A DNA stretch of 7,978 nucleotides, from the NCBI GenBank assembly GCA_964431655.1, contig CAYSKJ010000143.1, forward strand, positions 1-7,978. Reading direction: 5' to 3'. Every line of letters begins with the position of its first letter. Position 1 is the first letter of the stretch. The position numbers and the translations under genes were made by a program. The DNA is from CAYMEV01 sp964431655 [NCBI: uncultured bacterium] (GTDB lineage: Bacteria; CAYMEV01). The notes beneath the pieces are model-generated. The model made no database searches. It saw nothing but the letters and a program-made list of their open reading frames with translations, and had not been told where the DNA came from. Below are positions 1-5,765 of this stretch, piece by piece.

Positions 1-776
1 ATTTTATTTTTCTGCGCTTCGGGATTGCATTTATTTCAAGCCTGGCTGTATTCCACAGGCGTTTTTTCAGCCGCATGAATCTCAGGACCCTTTTATACGG
101 GTCTTTTATAGGATTAATACTTTTTTTCGCCTACAGCTTCCAGACCCTGGGCCTGGTTTATACATCACCTTCAAATTCTGGTTTTATTACCGGACTATAT
201 GTAGTGCTGGTGCCTTTCTTCGCAAGTTTCCTGCTCCGGCAGAAAATACGCAGGGAAAGCATTCTGGGAGTGATCCTTGCCGCATCCGGCCTGGTGCTTT
301 TAAGCTGGAACCCTGGAATGCAGGTAAACAGGGGTGATATTCTCACCCTTTTCTGTGCCGTAGCCTTTGCTTTTCATATACTTAGCATAGATATCTACAC
401 AAAAAGGGTGGATTCAGTATGCCTTGCAATAACCCAGATAGGAATTGTATCTCTGATAGCCATGACAGCCGCCTTAACAGCCGGCAGGGCAAAGCTCCCG
501 GAAGCAGACAGCAGCAAGGTATGGCTGGCTCTGATAATAACGGGGATATTTGCCACCACCTTTGCCTATATAGTGCAGAATGTGGCCCAGAGATTCACAT
601 CACCGACCCGTACAGCCCTGATATATACTGCTGAACCTGTTTTTGCCGGGCTTGCAACCGCTCTGCTGACAGATCATGTTTTTACAGCCCGCGCCGTCTG
701 CGGAAGTGTCCTTATTCTGAGCGGTATGATAGCAAGTGAATTAAAGCTCAGGCATCTTCCCCGATTCATCAGGTAA
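1..776 (+). CDS. EamA/DMT-family transporter, C-terminal part (5' end off window)
   Basis: The reading frame is open from base 3, and about 24 in-frame residues (beginning FIFLRFGIAF) precede the first ATG at 75, so that ATG is internal and the true start lies off the window. About 257 residues are visible, against roughly 290-300 for a full 10-TM drug/metabolite transporter, so perhaps 40 residues are missing. The visible N-terminus matches the end of the first helices of EamA proteins (the 'LRF.IA' motif). It is followed by the family pattern 'GL.YTSPSNSGFITGLYVVLVPFF' in pieces, and by a second EamA repeat ending 'TAEPVFAGLATALL'. The protein is strongly hydrophobic throughout, with a basic C-terminus, and acts in the cytoplasmic membrane as a small-molecule exporter. 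Substrate cannot be told. It converges on the serpin gene with a 46-bp gap. The fold is certain; specificity is unknown. Confidence 0.9.
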   Translation, partial: FIFLRFGIAFISSLAVFHRRFFSRMNLRTLLYGSFIGLILFFAYSFQTLGLVYTSPSNSGFITGLYVVLVPFFASFLLRQKIRRESILGVILAASGLVLLSWNPGMQVNRGDILTLFCAVAFAFHILSIDIYTKRVDSVCLAITQIGIVSLIAMTAALTAGRAKLPEADSSKVWLALIITGIFATTFAYIVQNVAQRFTSPTRTALIYTAEPVFAGLATALLTDHVFTARAVCGSVLILSGMIASELKLRHLPRFIR

Positions 777-822
777 TTCATCGGGAAATCAGTAAAACAG
801 AAAGATTTACCTGGCACGGACC

Positions 823-2067
823 TTAATTATCTTCATATGAGCATTCCTGAATATCCGGGTTCTCTATCCTCCCGATAAAAAGGACAGCCCCGGTTTTATT
901 ATCAACTATCATAAAGATAAAAGGATGGTCAGCCTTAAATACCTTCTGCTCCAGGGGAGGCTGGAAACTTGTCCTGGCAACGGTTACGGAAGTGGCTGCT
1001 GCAGCCTCGGTACCCTCCTCATTAACCTCAACGAAGGCTTTGTGCCGTATATCACTGATATAAAGGTTATCGCCTCCGGCTTTCTGTTTATCATACATGC
1101 CTGTAAAATCAGCTTTGCCCATATCACAGGCATCGGTCATCCCCATGGACTGAAGAACCTGGGTAAGGCCCGCGGCATAGCTGAGCCTGAACCGGGGCAG
1201 AGACACATCCACCCGGTATTTTGCCAGCTCCTGCCTTATTTTTTTAATATACCCCGCAGAAATGGCTTCCGCAGCCGTTTCAATACTATTGCCTGCCTGA
1301 GGCAGTATAATAAACATGGATATTTCTCTATCTGCATAGGGAAGCTCCAGCACCTGGCAGTTGCCCAGCTCCCCGTAGGAATATTTATCAGTCCTGTTCA
1401 TCATGTTGACCCTTATTTTCTTATCAGGCTTAATGAAAAAATCATCTTCCCCGGTTTTATCCCTGTCAAATTCATTCTGCCAGGTTGCCTTAAAATATAC
1501 AGCATTCACAAGTACCATCACTGTAAGGGGGGTCAGCACTCCCGGAGGTATCATATTGCTTATCTTATTGTTAGTTTTTTCGCTCACCCATTGATTAATG
1601 CCTGATCTTGCCTTTTCTGTATCCCTGTAGTTAACAGGAAAAATACTGACAGAATAGAATTCACCCAGCAGGCTGATATATTCATTATAAAAGGCATAGG
1701 ACTCCTGGGGCCAAAGGGAATTGGCTATATTTAGCTCAATACCTTCACTAATGCCAAGGCGCTCTAGACTGCCGGCTATTTTCTTCATATTTGAGTGAAG
1801 ATCCTTATCCTGGGGGCCAAGGTTGATGTTCAGAAGATCCTTCATCTGTTCGGCAGTGTTTCCCCGGGCTCCTGCATAGGTCATATAAAGGGCAGAGGAA
1901 ATACTGTAGGGGGATATAAACAGATTGCCTTTATTTCTGCCTAATATTCTGAAAAGGTCGGCGGCAAAGTCATTGCTGTTATCAACACCTTCAAAGCTTA
2001 AGTAATCTGCATTGGATATAATGCAGAATAAAATCATAACAATTAAAAAAATCCCGGTCCGGCTCAT
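823..2067 (-). CDS. Secreted inhibitory-type serpin (serine protease inhibitor)
   Basis: A full-length 414-residue serpin. An N-terminal hydrophobic segment (about residues 5-19) ending ISNA|DY looks like a signal peptidase I site, so the protein is probably exported. Cys15 follows Phe and does not make a good lipobox. Serpin landmarks follow in order: FISPYSISSAL with TYAGARGNTAEQM (about 50-75), NAVYFKATW (188-196), ELPYADREISMFIILP (241-256) and the C-terminal FKADHPFIFMIVDN signature (377-390). The reactive-loop hinge EEGTEAAAAT (350-359) has the small residues at P15-P9 needed for loop insertion, so this should be an inhibitor rather than a non-inhibitory member. Counting as in alpha-1-antitrypsin puts P1-P1' at Thr366-Ser367, with Arg365 at P2; Arg365-Thr366 is the alternative scissile bond. 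No dockerin or anchor is present. The ATG has a perfect AAAGGAGGAT ribosome site (2071-2080). It lies 30 bp after the DUF134 gene with no terminator between, so it is probably cotranscribed with it. Confidence 0.95.
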   Translation of the reverse strand: MSRTGIFLIVMILFCIISNADYLSFEGVDNSNDFAADLFRILGRNKGNLFISPYSISSALYMTYAGARGNTAEQMKDLLNINLGPQDKDLHSNMKKIAGSLERLGISEGIELNIANSLWPQESYAFYNEYISLLGEFYSVSIFPVNYRDTEKARSGINQWVSEKTNNKISNMIPPGVLTPLTVMVLVNAVYFKATWQNEFDRDKTGEDDFFIKPDKKIRVNMMNRTDKYSYGELGNCQVLELPYADREISMFIILPQAGNSIETAAEAISAGYIKKIRQELAKYRVDVSLPRFRLSYAAGLTQVLQSMGMTDACDMGKADFTGMYDKQKAGGDNLYISDIRHKAFVEVNEEGTEAAAATSVTVARTSFQPPLEQKVFKADHPFIFMIVDNKTGAVLFIGRIENPDIQECSYEDN

Positions 2068-2097
2068 TTCATCCTCCTTTAATGCTGATATTCTTAC

Positions 2098-2571
2098 TCA
2101 GCGGTTGCCCCTGTAACGCCAGCAGTTCTTGCGGCAGAATTTCTTTTTTTCCCTTCCCCCGCACGTTATACGTTTTGAACCGCAACTGGGACAGGTATAC
2201 TCGCCTTTAAGTATCTTTTCAAAATTCTCGTAGGCCTCTTTCCAGCTGCTGCCGCAGTCCAGGCACTCTACAAAGCAGATATTTCTTGTATAATTACCGC
2301 CTTCTATCCTTATGGTCTTTCCATTGATAAGGCTGTCGGCTATCTTTGCCCGAGCGGTTTCCAGTATCCTCTGAAAAGTCTGCCTGGATATCTCCATCTT
2401 TTGGGCGCAAAGCTCATTATCCAGGTCTTCAAGGTCTTTGAGCCTTACTGCCTCCAGTTCCTCTATATAAAGAACATTCTCCTGAAGCTCTGAAATATCA
2501 ACATCAAAGGGACCGAAGATCTGCAGGGAGGGTATGAATTCAACCCTCCTGGGCTTTGTCGGTCTTACCAC
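2098..2571 (-). CDS. DUF134/UPF0251 helix-turn-helix protein with Cys-rich tail
   Basis: A 157-residue protein. The N-terminus (VRPTKPRRVEFIP), the ELEAVRLKDLEDLD segment (38-51), the recognition-helix-like MEISRQTFQRILETAR (59-74) and KTIRIEGG (85-92) are the hallmarks of the UPF0251/DUF134 family, which is predicted to bind DNA through a sigma-70 region 4-like helix-turn-helix. The C-terminal half adds Cys99, 103, 106, 127, 130, 137, 146 and 150. The CxxC pairs 103/106 and 127/130 look like a zinc ribbon, and the extra cysteines could bind a metal or Fe-S centre. The start is GTG (2569-2571), preceded by AAGGGGAT at suitable spacing; an ATG at 2576-2578 is out of frame. It has its own promoter just downstream of the terminator of the six-gene operon and is the likely regulator of that operon (inference from the family and position). 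Family call is firm; function is predicted. Confidence 0.92.
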   Translation of the reverse strand: MVRPTKPRRVEFIPSLQIFGPFDVDISELQENVLYIEELEAVRLKDLEDLDNELCAQKMEISRQTFQRILETARAKIADSLINGKTIRIEGGNYTRNICFVECLDCGSSWKEAYENFEKILKGEYTCPSCGSKRITCGGREKKKFCRKNCWRYRGNR

Positions 2572-2604
2572 GTTTCATCCCCTTATATATAATTTTGTAT
2601 CTGT

Positions 2605-2633
2605 ATACTACTACATCTTGTGTTTGCTTTCAA
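2605..2633 (-). promoter_or_regulatory. Predicted sigma70-type promoter of the DUF134-serpin unit
   Basis: On the minus strand TTGAAA (2628-2633) is followed after exactly 17 bp by TAGTAT (2605-2610). This gives 5/6 and 4/6 matches to consensus. Transcription would begin near 2598, leaving a leader of about 27 nt before the GTG start. It begins right after the U-tract of the terminator at 2639-2673, so the boundary between the two transcription units is very tight. Alternative -10 hexamers (TATACA, TATATA) lie slightly further downstream. Confidence 0.6.
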
Positions 2634-2638
2634 TCTAA

Positions 2639-2673
2639 AATAAGGGCGGCAGTATCAGACTGCCGCCCTTATT
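2639..2673 (-). terminator. Strong intrinsic terminator after the DUF5320 gene
   Basis: A perfect 15-bp inverted repeat (arms 2639-2653 and 2659-2673) surrounds a 5-nt loop. Nine GC pairs sit in the block AGGGCGGCAGT. Read on the minus strand the stem ends CCCTTATT and continues TTAG, which gives a moderate U-tract. It begins 11 bp past the stop codon of the DUF5320 gene and would end the operon that starts at the 5748-5776 promoter. Confidence 0.88.
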
Positions 2674-2684
2674 CTATTTACTGG

Positions 2685-3002
2685 CTATTTGCCTTCTTTT
2701 TCAAGGCTGCTGAGTCGGGTTTTTATGCTATTCAGCTCTTTTTCAAGGGCTTCTGCCTGTTTTGTCAGATACTCCTTCTCATCAACTGGAACAACAGGCT
2801 CATATTCCGGGGTATAAGGGTTATACCCCTGGTATCCGCCCATTCCCCAGCGGAAATATCTTCTCCTGTAGCCTCTTCCTCCATAACCCCCCCAGGGGGC
2901 TGGATTGGCATATCCAGGAGTGCTGTATCCGGCGCAAAATCCGGCTCTTCTCCCTGTCATAGGACCATAGCCCATGGGACCGGTTCTATCTCCACCCGGC
3001 AT
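2685..3002 (-). CDS. DUF5320 domain-containing small protein
   Basis: A 105-residue protein opening with MPGGDRTGPMGYGPMTGRRAG, the typical N-terminus of DUF5320 proteins. Residues 20-60 are rich in Gly, Tyr and Arg, with one Cys at 23, and look disordered. Residues 74-104 (from DEKEYL to SSLEKE) form a heptad-like coiled coil that could drive self-association or binding to a partner. The ATG is preceded by AAAGGAGGT with 8-nt spacing. DUF5320 genes are commonly found beside DiNase and MinD/Mrp-like ATPase genes in anaerobes, as here, but no biochemical role is established that I know of. It is the last gene of the operon, 36 bp after the zinc-ribbon gene and directly before the terminator. 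It carries a perfect 9-bp inverted repeat inside its coding region (2809-2829). Confidence 0.88.
   Translation of the reverse strand: MPGGDRTGPMGYGPMTGRRAGFCAGYSTPGYANPAPWGGYGGRGYRRRYFRWGMGGYQGYNPYTPEYEPVVPVDEKEYLTKQAEALEKELNSIKTRLSSLEKEGK
2809..2829 (-). repeat. Intragenic perfect inverted repeat (possible mRNA hairpin)
   Basis: GGGGTATAA (2809-2817), a 3-nt spacer and TTATACCCC (2821-2829) form a perfect 9-bp stem inside the DUF5320 coding region. It spans the codons for the GYNPYTP segment. The transcript could fold a tight hairpin. It may be a by-product of the Tyr-Asn-Pro-Tyr-Thr-Pro codons. Confidence 0.5.
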
Positions 3003-3038
3003 GATTAAATACCTCCTTTCTTTTATTTTGGTAAATCT

Positions 3039-3242
3039 TTATTCCCTTACCATCTTTGTACCGCATTTAGGACAGGCAATACCATAGCATGGCACTCCTG
3101 TCTGATGCTCAATTTTTGTCTGACAGCTGGGACATATGCAGAATCCCGCAGGTCCTGCACCGGGATTGTTTCCGCCTCCCAGTCCCTTTCCTCTTCCCTG
3201 TCCTCTGCCCGGCTTAAAATTCTGATTTCCTGAATTGTTCAT
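3039..3242 (-). CDS. Small Gly-rich N-terminus, zinc-ribbon-like Cys protein (unknown role)
   Basis: A 67-residue protein. Residues 1-33 are Gly/Arg/Asn-rich (GRGQGRGKGLGGG) and probably flexible. The C-terminal half carries Cys35, 37, 40, 52, 57 and 60. The pairs C37-x2-C40 and C57-x2-C60, with PxCGTKM after the last, look like a rubredoxin/zinc-ribbon knuckle. The ATG has an AGGAGGT ribosome site 6 nt upstream, and the gene sits 24 bp after the second DiNase gene and 36 bp before DUF5320. Similar small CPSC...CPKCGT proteins travel with DiNase/MinD ATPase clusters in anaerobes (recollection, not verified here). It could hold a metal or deliver one to a DiNase protein, but this is inference. 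Coding is supported by the ribosome site and the conserved-looking Cys pattern. Confidence 0.85.
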   Translation of the reverse strand: MNNSGNQNFKPGRGQGRGKGLGGGNNPGAGPAGFCICPSCQTKIEHQTGVPCYGIACPKCGTKMVRE

Positions 3243-3266
3243 AATCTTACCTCCTGTTCCAATATT

Positions 3267-3647
3267 CTAATCCTCATGATCACATGCATTTTTATCAAGG
3301 CCATAGCCTTTTCCGGCCCCGGGGCTGCACAGGCTTTCCCCTCCTTCAAGGCGGCCGTCCTTCAGCATTCTGATTGCTTCTTCTACGGTGCCTTCAACGC
3401 CCAGAACCGTCTTAACATCAAAGGAACTGAACATTGACATGGCCTTGTGACCCATCCCACCGCATACAATCACCTCGACACCTTTTGACTGAAGAAACTG
3501 CGGAATAGCACCGGGGGCATGCCCGGGATTGCTGATCTGGGACTGCTCCTTTATTTCTCCATTCTCGATGTCTACAATGGTAAAAACAGGACATCTTCCG
3601 AAATGGGCTGATACCATACTGCCATCGGTTGAAATTGCTGCTCTCAT
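3267..3647 (-). CDS. DiNase (NifX/NafY-like) metal-cofactor binding protein, second copy
   Basis: A dinitrogenase iron-molybdenum cofactor family protein of 126 residues. Family features: AISTDGSMVSAHFGRCPVF (4-22), the SNPG turn (39-42), VIVCGGMGHKA (59-69) and a C-terminal tail with Cys107, GKGYG and CDHED (122-126). Ligand candidates are His15, Cys19, Cys62, His67, Cys107, Cys122 and His124, more metal-like residues than the first copy has. I choose the ATG at 3645-3647 rather than the in-frame ATG 27 bp upstream. The reason is that AAAGGAG (3655-3661) lies 7 nt before it, and the longer form would overlap the ATPase gene by 26 bp. The chosen start lies 1 nt after the ATPase stop (TAG-A-ATG), so the two genes are probably translationally coupled. 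Known relatives carry or chaperone Mo/Fe cofactors; the metal here is unknown. Confidence 0.92.
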   Translation of the reverse strand: MRAAISTDGSMVSAHFGRCPVFTIVDIENGEIKEQSQISNPGHAPGAIPQFLQSKGVEVIVCGGMGHKAMSMFSSFDVKTVLGVEGTVEEAIRMLKDGRLEGGESLCSPGAGKGYGLDKNACDHED

Positions 3648-3648
3648 T

Positions 3649-4521
3649 CTAATTCTCCTTTGTCTTATTTTCAAAATAATCGACTAATCTGGACCATATA
3701 TTCATGATTTCTGATGACACTCCCTCAATACCGGCTTCAATGGGAGTCTTGTATTCCTGCAGGGCCTTTACTATCTCCCTGCTGAAGGGTATTCTGCCGA
3801 TGATTTCAATATCCCTGTCCCGGCAGTATTCTTCGATCTGCTTTGAGACATCCATATTCAGGTCATATTTATTTATACATACAAAAGAGGGAATACCAAA
3901 ATGGCCTGCAACTTCCAGGACCCTCTTCAGGTCGCTCAGACCCGACAAAGTCGGCTCTGTGACCGCCACAACCGCATCGGTATTGGTAATGGATGCAATA
4001 ACCACACAGCCTATTCCCGGCGAACCGTCTATAAGCATATATTTTTCAAAAGCCCTGTGACTGGTGGCATTCTTCCTTAGCTGTGTAACAAGCCGACCAG
4101 AACCCTCAGCCCCTATATCCAGAAGGGCATGGCTGAATAGACCCCTTTTGGTCCTGGAAAGCGTGGTCTTCCCGGTCTTGACATCTTTAAGCCTTATAGC
4201 CCTGCTGGGGCAGACAATTACGCAGGCGCCGCATCCCTCACACATAAAGGGCTTAATCTCTATAGCATCACTTATGGCATCAAATTCACAGGTTGAGGCG
4301 CATAATCCGCATTTGATACACAGGTCATGATCTATAACGGCTTCTCTGGCCCCGTAGAAGTCCTCCTCTTTTATATTCATGCCGCAGAGCAGGATATGGA
4401 GGTCGGGCGCATCAACATCACAGTCTGCAATTATCTTATCCCTGGCAATAATGCTTATGGATGAAACCAGGGTGCTTTTGCCTGTACCGCCTTTTCCACT
4501 GATAAATGCAATGGTTTTCAT
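3649..4521 (-). CDS. MinD/Mrp-like ATPase with two inserted [4Fe-4S] clusters, copy B
   Basis: A 290-residue SIMIBI-class P-loop ATPase. The deviant Walker A GKGGTGKST lies at 9-17 and the Walker B-like LIDGSPGIGC at 163-172. Between them sit two ferredoxin cluster motifs: Cys68, 71, 74, 78 and Cys94, 97, 100, 104, each CxxCxxCxxxC-like. NKYDLN (217-222) is the nucleotide-binding region. The architecture is that of the soluble cytoplasmic ferredoxin-fused MinD ATPases, paired with DiNase proteins in anaerobes and related to NBP35/Mrp cluster carriers. The true start is the ATG at 4519-4521 (MKTIAFISGK), which overlaps the upstream stop as ATGA. GAGAGGG (4529-4535) lies 7 nt ahead. A longer in-frame ATG 30 bp upstream adds a poor extension and deeper overlap. 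It is a paralogue of its upstream neighbour. Domain call is firm, precise client unknown. Confidence 0.94.
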   Translation of the reverse strand: MKTIAFISGKGGTGKSTLVSSISIIARDKIIADCDVDAPDLHILLCGMNIKEEDFYGAREAVIDHDLCIKCGLCASTCEFDAISDAIEIKPFMCEGCGACVIVCPSRAIRLKDVKTGKTTLSRTKRGLFSHALLDIGAEGSGRLVTQLRKNATSHRAFEKYMLIDGSPGIGCVVIASITNTDAVVAVTEPTLSGLSDLKRVLEVAGHFGIPSFVCINKYDLNMDVSKQIEEYCRDRDIEIIGRIPFSREIVKALQEYKTPIEAGIEGVSSEIMNIWSRLVDYFENKTKEN

Positions 4522-5348
4522 AAGTTTACCCTCTCTTCCAGTTTTTCCCATAGATGGACGAACTTTCCCCGGAGCATCTGATCCTGATCTACAGGCAGTA
4601 TGCCTCTGGAATAATTCCCGGCGATCTCTTCAGAAAAGGGTATCCTCATAAGAATCTCAATACCCTCCTTTTTACAGTAATCATCGATAATATTCACATC
4701 ATCCTGGGATTTGTTAATAACCACACCGAACTTTTTAGAAAGCTTCCTGAGCAGTCCGACAGCAATATTCAAATCATAAAGCCCGAAGGGAGTAGGCTCT
4801 GTAACGAGTATGCCATAATCTGCCATGTCAAGGGTCTCAACGACTCCGCAGCCTGCACCAGGAGCTGAATCAATGATTACGGGCACATCTTCCCTGTAAT
4901 ATTTTTTAAGCTCCCTGATAACAGGAACACTGATAGGTTCTCCCACATCAATCCTTCCCTGGACAAAGAGCCTGTCCTCATCAGCCTCAATGACACCAAT
5001 CCTTCTCTTCTTTCTGCCAATGGCGTTTTTTGGACATGCCAGCATGCAGGCTCCGCAGGAATGACAGAGTTTTTCAAATACCATGACCCCTTCCTTCATA
5101 ACTGCAAGGGCATCAAACTGGCAGGTTTCACTGCATATACCGCATAAATCACATAATCCGCTGTCAATAACAGGATTAAAAACCTCAACATCAACCCTGT
5201 GCTTTATATCCGGCTTAAGGAAAAGATATCCGTTGGGCTCTTCCACATCACAGTCCACATACTGAAAATTGCCGCCTGAGACAGCAAGGCTTAAAGCAAC
5301 TGTTGTCTTACCTGTACCTCCCTTACCGCTTAAGACTGCAATATTCAC
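4518..5348 (-). CDS. MinD/Mrp-like ATPase with two inserted [4Fe-4S] clusters, copy A
   Basis: A 276-residue paralogue of the following gene. The deviant Walker A GKGGTGKTT is at 8-16, cluster motifs are Cys66, 69, 72, 76 and Cys95, 98, 101, 105, and the Walker B-like IIDSAPGAGC is at 158-167. NKSQ (212-215) falls at the base-contact position. The protein is soluble and cytoplasmic. It starts at GTG (5346-5348), sharing GTGA with the stop of the upstream DiNase gene; an AAGGAACAG stretch in the end of that gene gives a modest ribosome site. It ends in an ATGA overlap with copy B. Two paralogous ATPases in tandem suggest they work as a heterodimer, as proposed for ORP-type complexes; this is inference. 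Reaction: nucleotide-dependent metal-cluster handling or electron-coupled conformational change, not proven. Confidence 0.94.
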   Translation of the reverse strand: MNIAVLSGKGGTGKTTVALSLAVSGGNFQYVDCDVEEPNGYLFLKPDIKHRVDVEVFNPVIDSGLCDLCGICSETCQFDALAVMKEGVMVFEKLCHSCGACMLACPKNAIGRKKRRIGVIEADEDRLFVQGRIDVGEPISVPVIRELKKYYREDVPVIIDSAPGAGCGVVETLDMADYGILVTEPTPFGLYDLNIAVGLLRKLSKKFGVVINKSQDDVNIIDDYCKKEGIEILMRIPFSEEIAGNYSRGILPVDQDQMLRGKFVHLWEKLEERVNL

Positions 5349-5716
5349 CTGTTCCTTCCCCCCTTCAGCCCTGCATGGCTGGGGCCTATATCATTGATAC
5401 TGCTCAGGGAATTGTTCTTGAATTCGGCTATATTTTCTGCCACAGATTTCATTACCCCCCTGTAAAGGGCTATATCAGTAGCACCCAGAACCTGGGTTGC
5501 ATTAGGTCCGAGATTCCCGGTAATAAGAGCTTTAATATCCTTGTTTATCATCAGCTGTCCCGCCGCAACCCCTGCTCCTCCTCCTCCGGGATTGTTCTGT
5601 ATAAATTCCGTATCCCCGGTTTCGGTATCAGCAATACAGAAATATGCACACCTTCCAAAGCGCGGGTCCAGCTGGCTTTCCACGGTGTTTCCCTGGGCTG
5701 TTACACATATCTTCAT
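5345..5716 (-). CDS. DiNase (NifX/NafY-like) metal-cofactor binding protein, first copy
   Basis: A 123-residue dinitrogenase iron-molybdenum cofactor family protein. Motifs: KICVTAQGNTVES (2-14), DPRFGRCAYF (17-26), the NNPGGGGAG turn (41-49), and ITGNLGPNA (65-73). Cys4, Cys23 and Cys27 are its only cysteines, and a single His114 lies in the tail, so its metal-binding set differs from the second DiNase protein. The ATG (5714-5716) has AAAGGAG 9 nt ahead. It is the first gene of the operon, about 25 nt after the predicted transcription start. Orange-protein (ORP) homologues of this family from Desulfovibrio carry a Mo-Cu sulfide cluster; whether this one does is unknown. Confidence 0.92.
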   Translation of the reverse strand: MKICVTAQGNTVESQLDPRFGRCAYFCIADTETGDTEFIQNNPGGGGAGVAAGQLMINKDIKALITGNLGPNATQVLGATDIALYRGVMKSVAENIAEFKNNSLSSINDIGPSHAGLKGGRNR

Positions 5717-5739
5717 AAATCATGTCTCCTTTGTTTTTC

Positions 5740-5765
5740 TTATGGTTAATATAATATAGTTATGG
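5740..5765 (-). promoter_or_regulatory. CCATAA direct repeat flanking the -10 box (candidate operator)
   Basis: On the minus strand CCATAA occurs at 5760-5765 and again at 5740-5745, 20 bp apart, close to two helical turns. One copy lies in the promoter spacer and the other at the predicted start of transcription, bracketing the -10 box. This is a good place for a repressor. The motif is short and AT-rich, so chance occurrence is possible. Confidence 0.3.

Noticed and set aside
760-786. Weak inverted repeat CCCGAT...ATCGGG over the transporter stop codon, considered as a terminator
   Set aside because: Only six pairs with a 14-nt loop and no T-run on either side.
925-1605. Long plus-strand open frame opposite the serpin gene
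   Set aside because: It lies antisense to a clear serpin, shows no recognisable domain and has unusual composition; it is a shadow of the real gene.
2021-2067. Lipoprotein reading of the serpin N-terminus (Cys15)
   Set aside because: Phe at the -1 position does not fit a lipobox; a signal peptidase I site after Ala20 fits better.
2556-3008. Plus-strand open frame of 150 codons across the terminator and DUF5320 gene
   Set aside because: It spans a strong minus-strand terminator and promoter and is antisense to DUF5320; no domain is visible.
3648-3674. Nine-residue N-terminal extension of the second DiNase protein
   Set aside because: The downstream ATG has an AAAGGAG site at 7 nt, and the extension (KIRQRRIR) is not family-like; its bases contain the end of the ATPase gene and that ribosome site.
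4522-4551. Ten-residue N-terminal extension of ATPase B
   Set aside because: It lacks the better ribosome site and would deepen the overlap with ATPase A; the ATGA start at 4521 places the Walker A motif at the usual distance.
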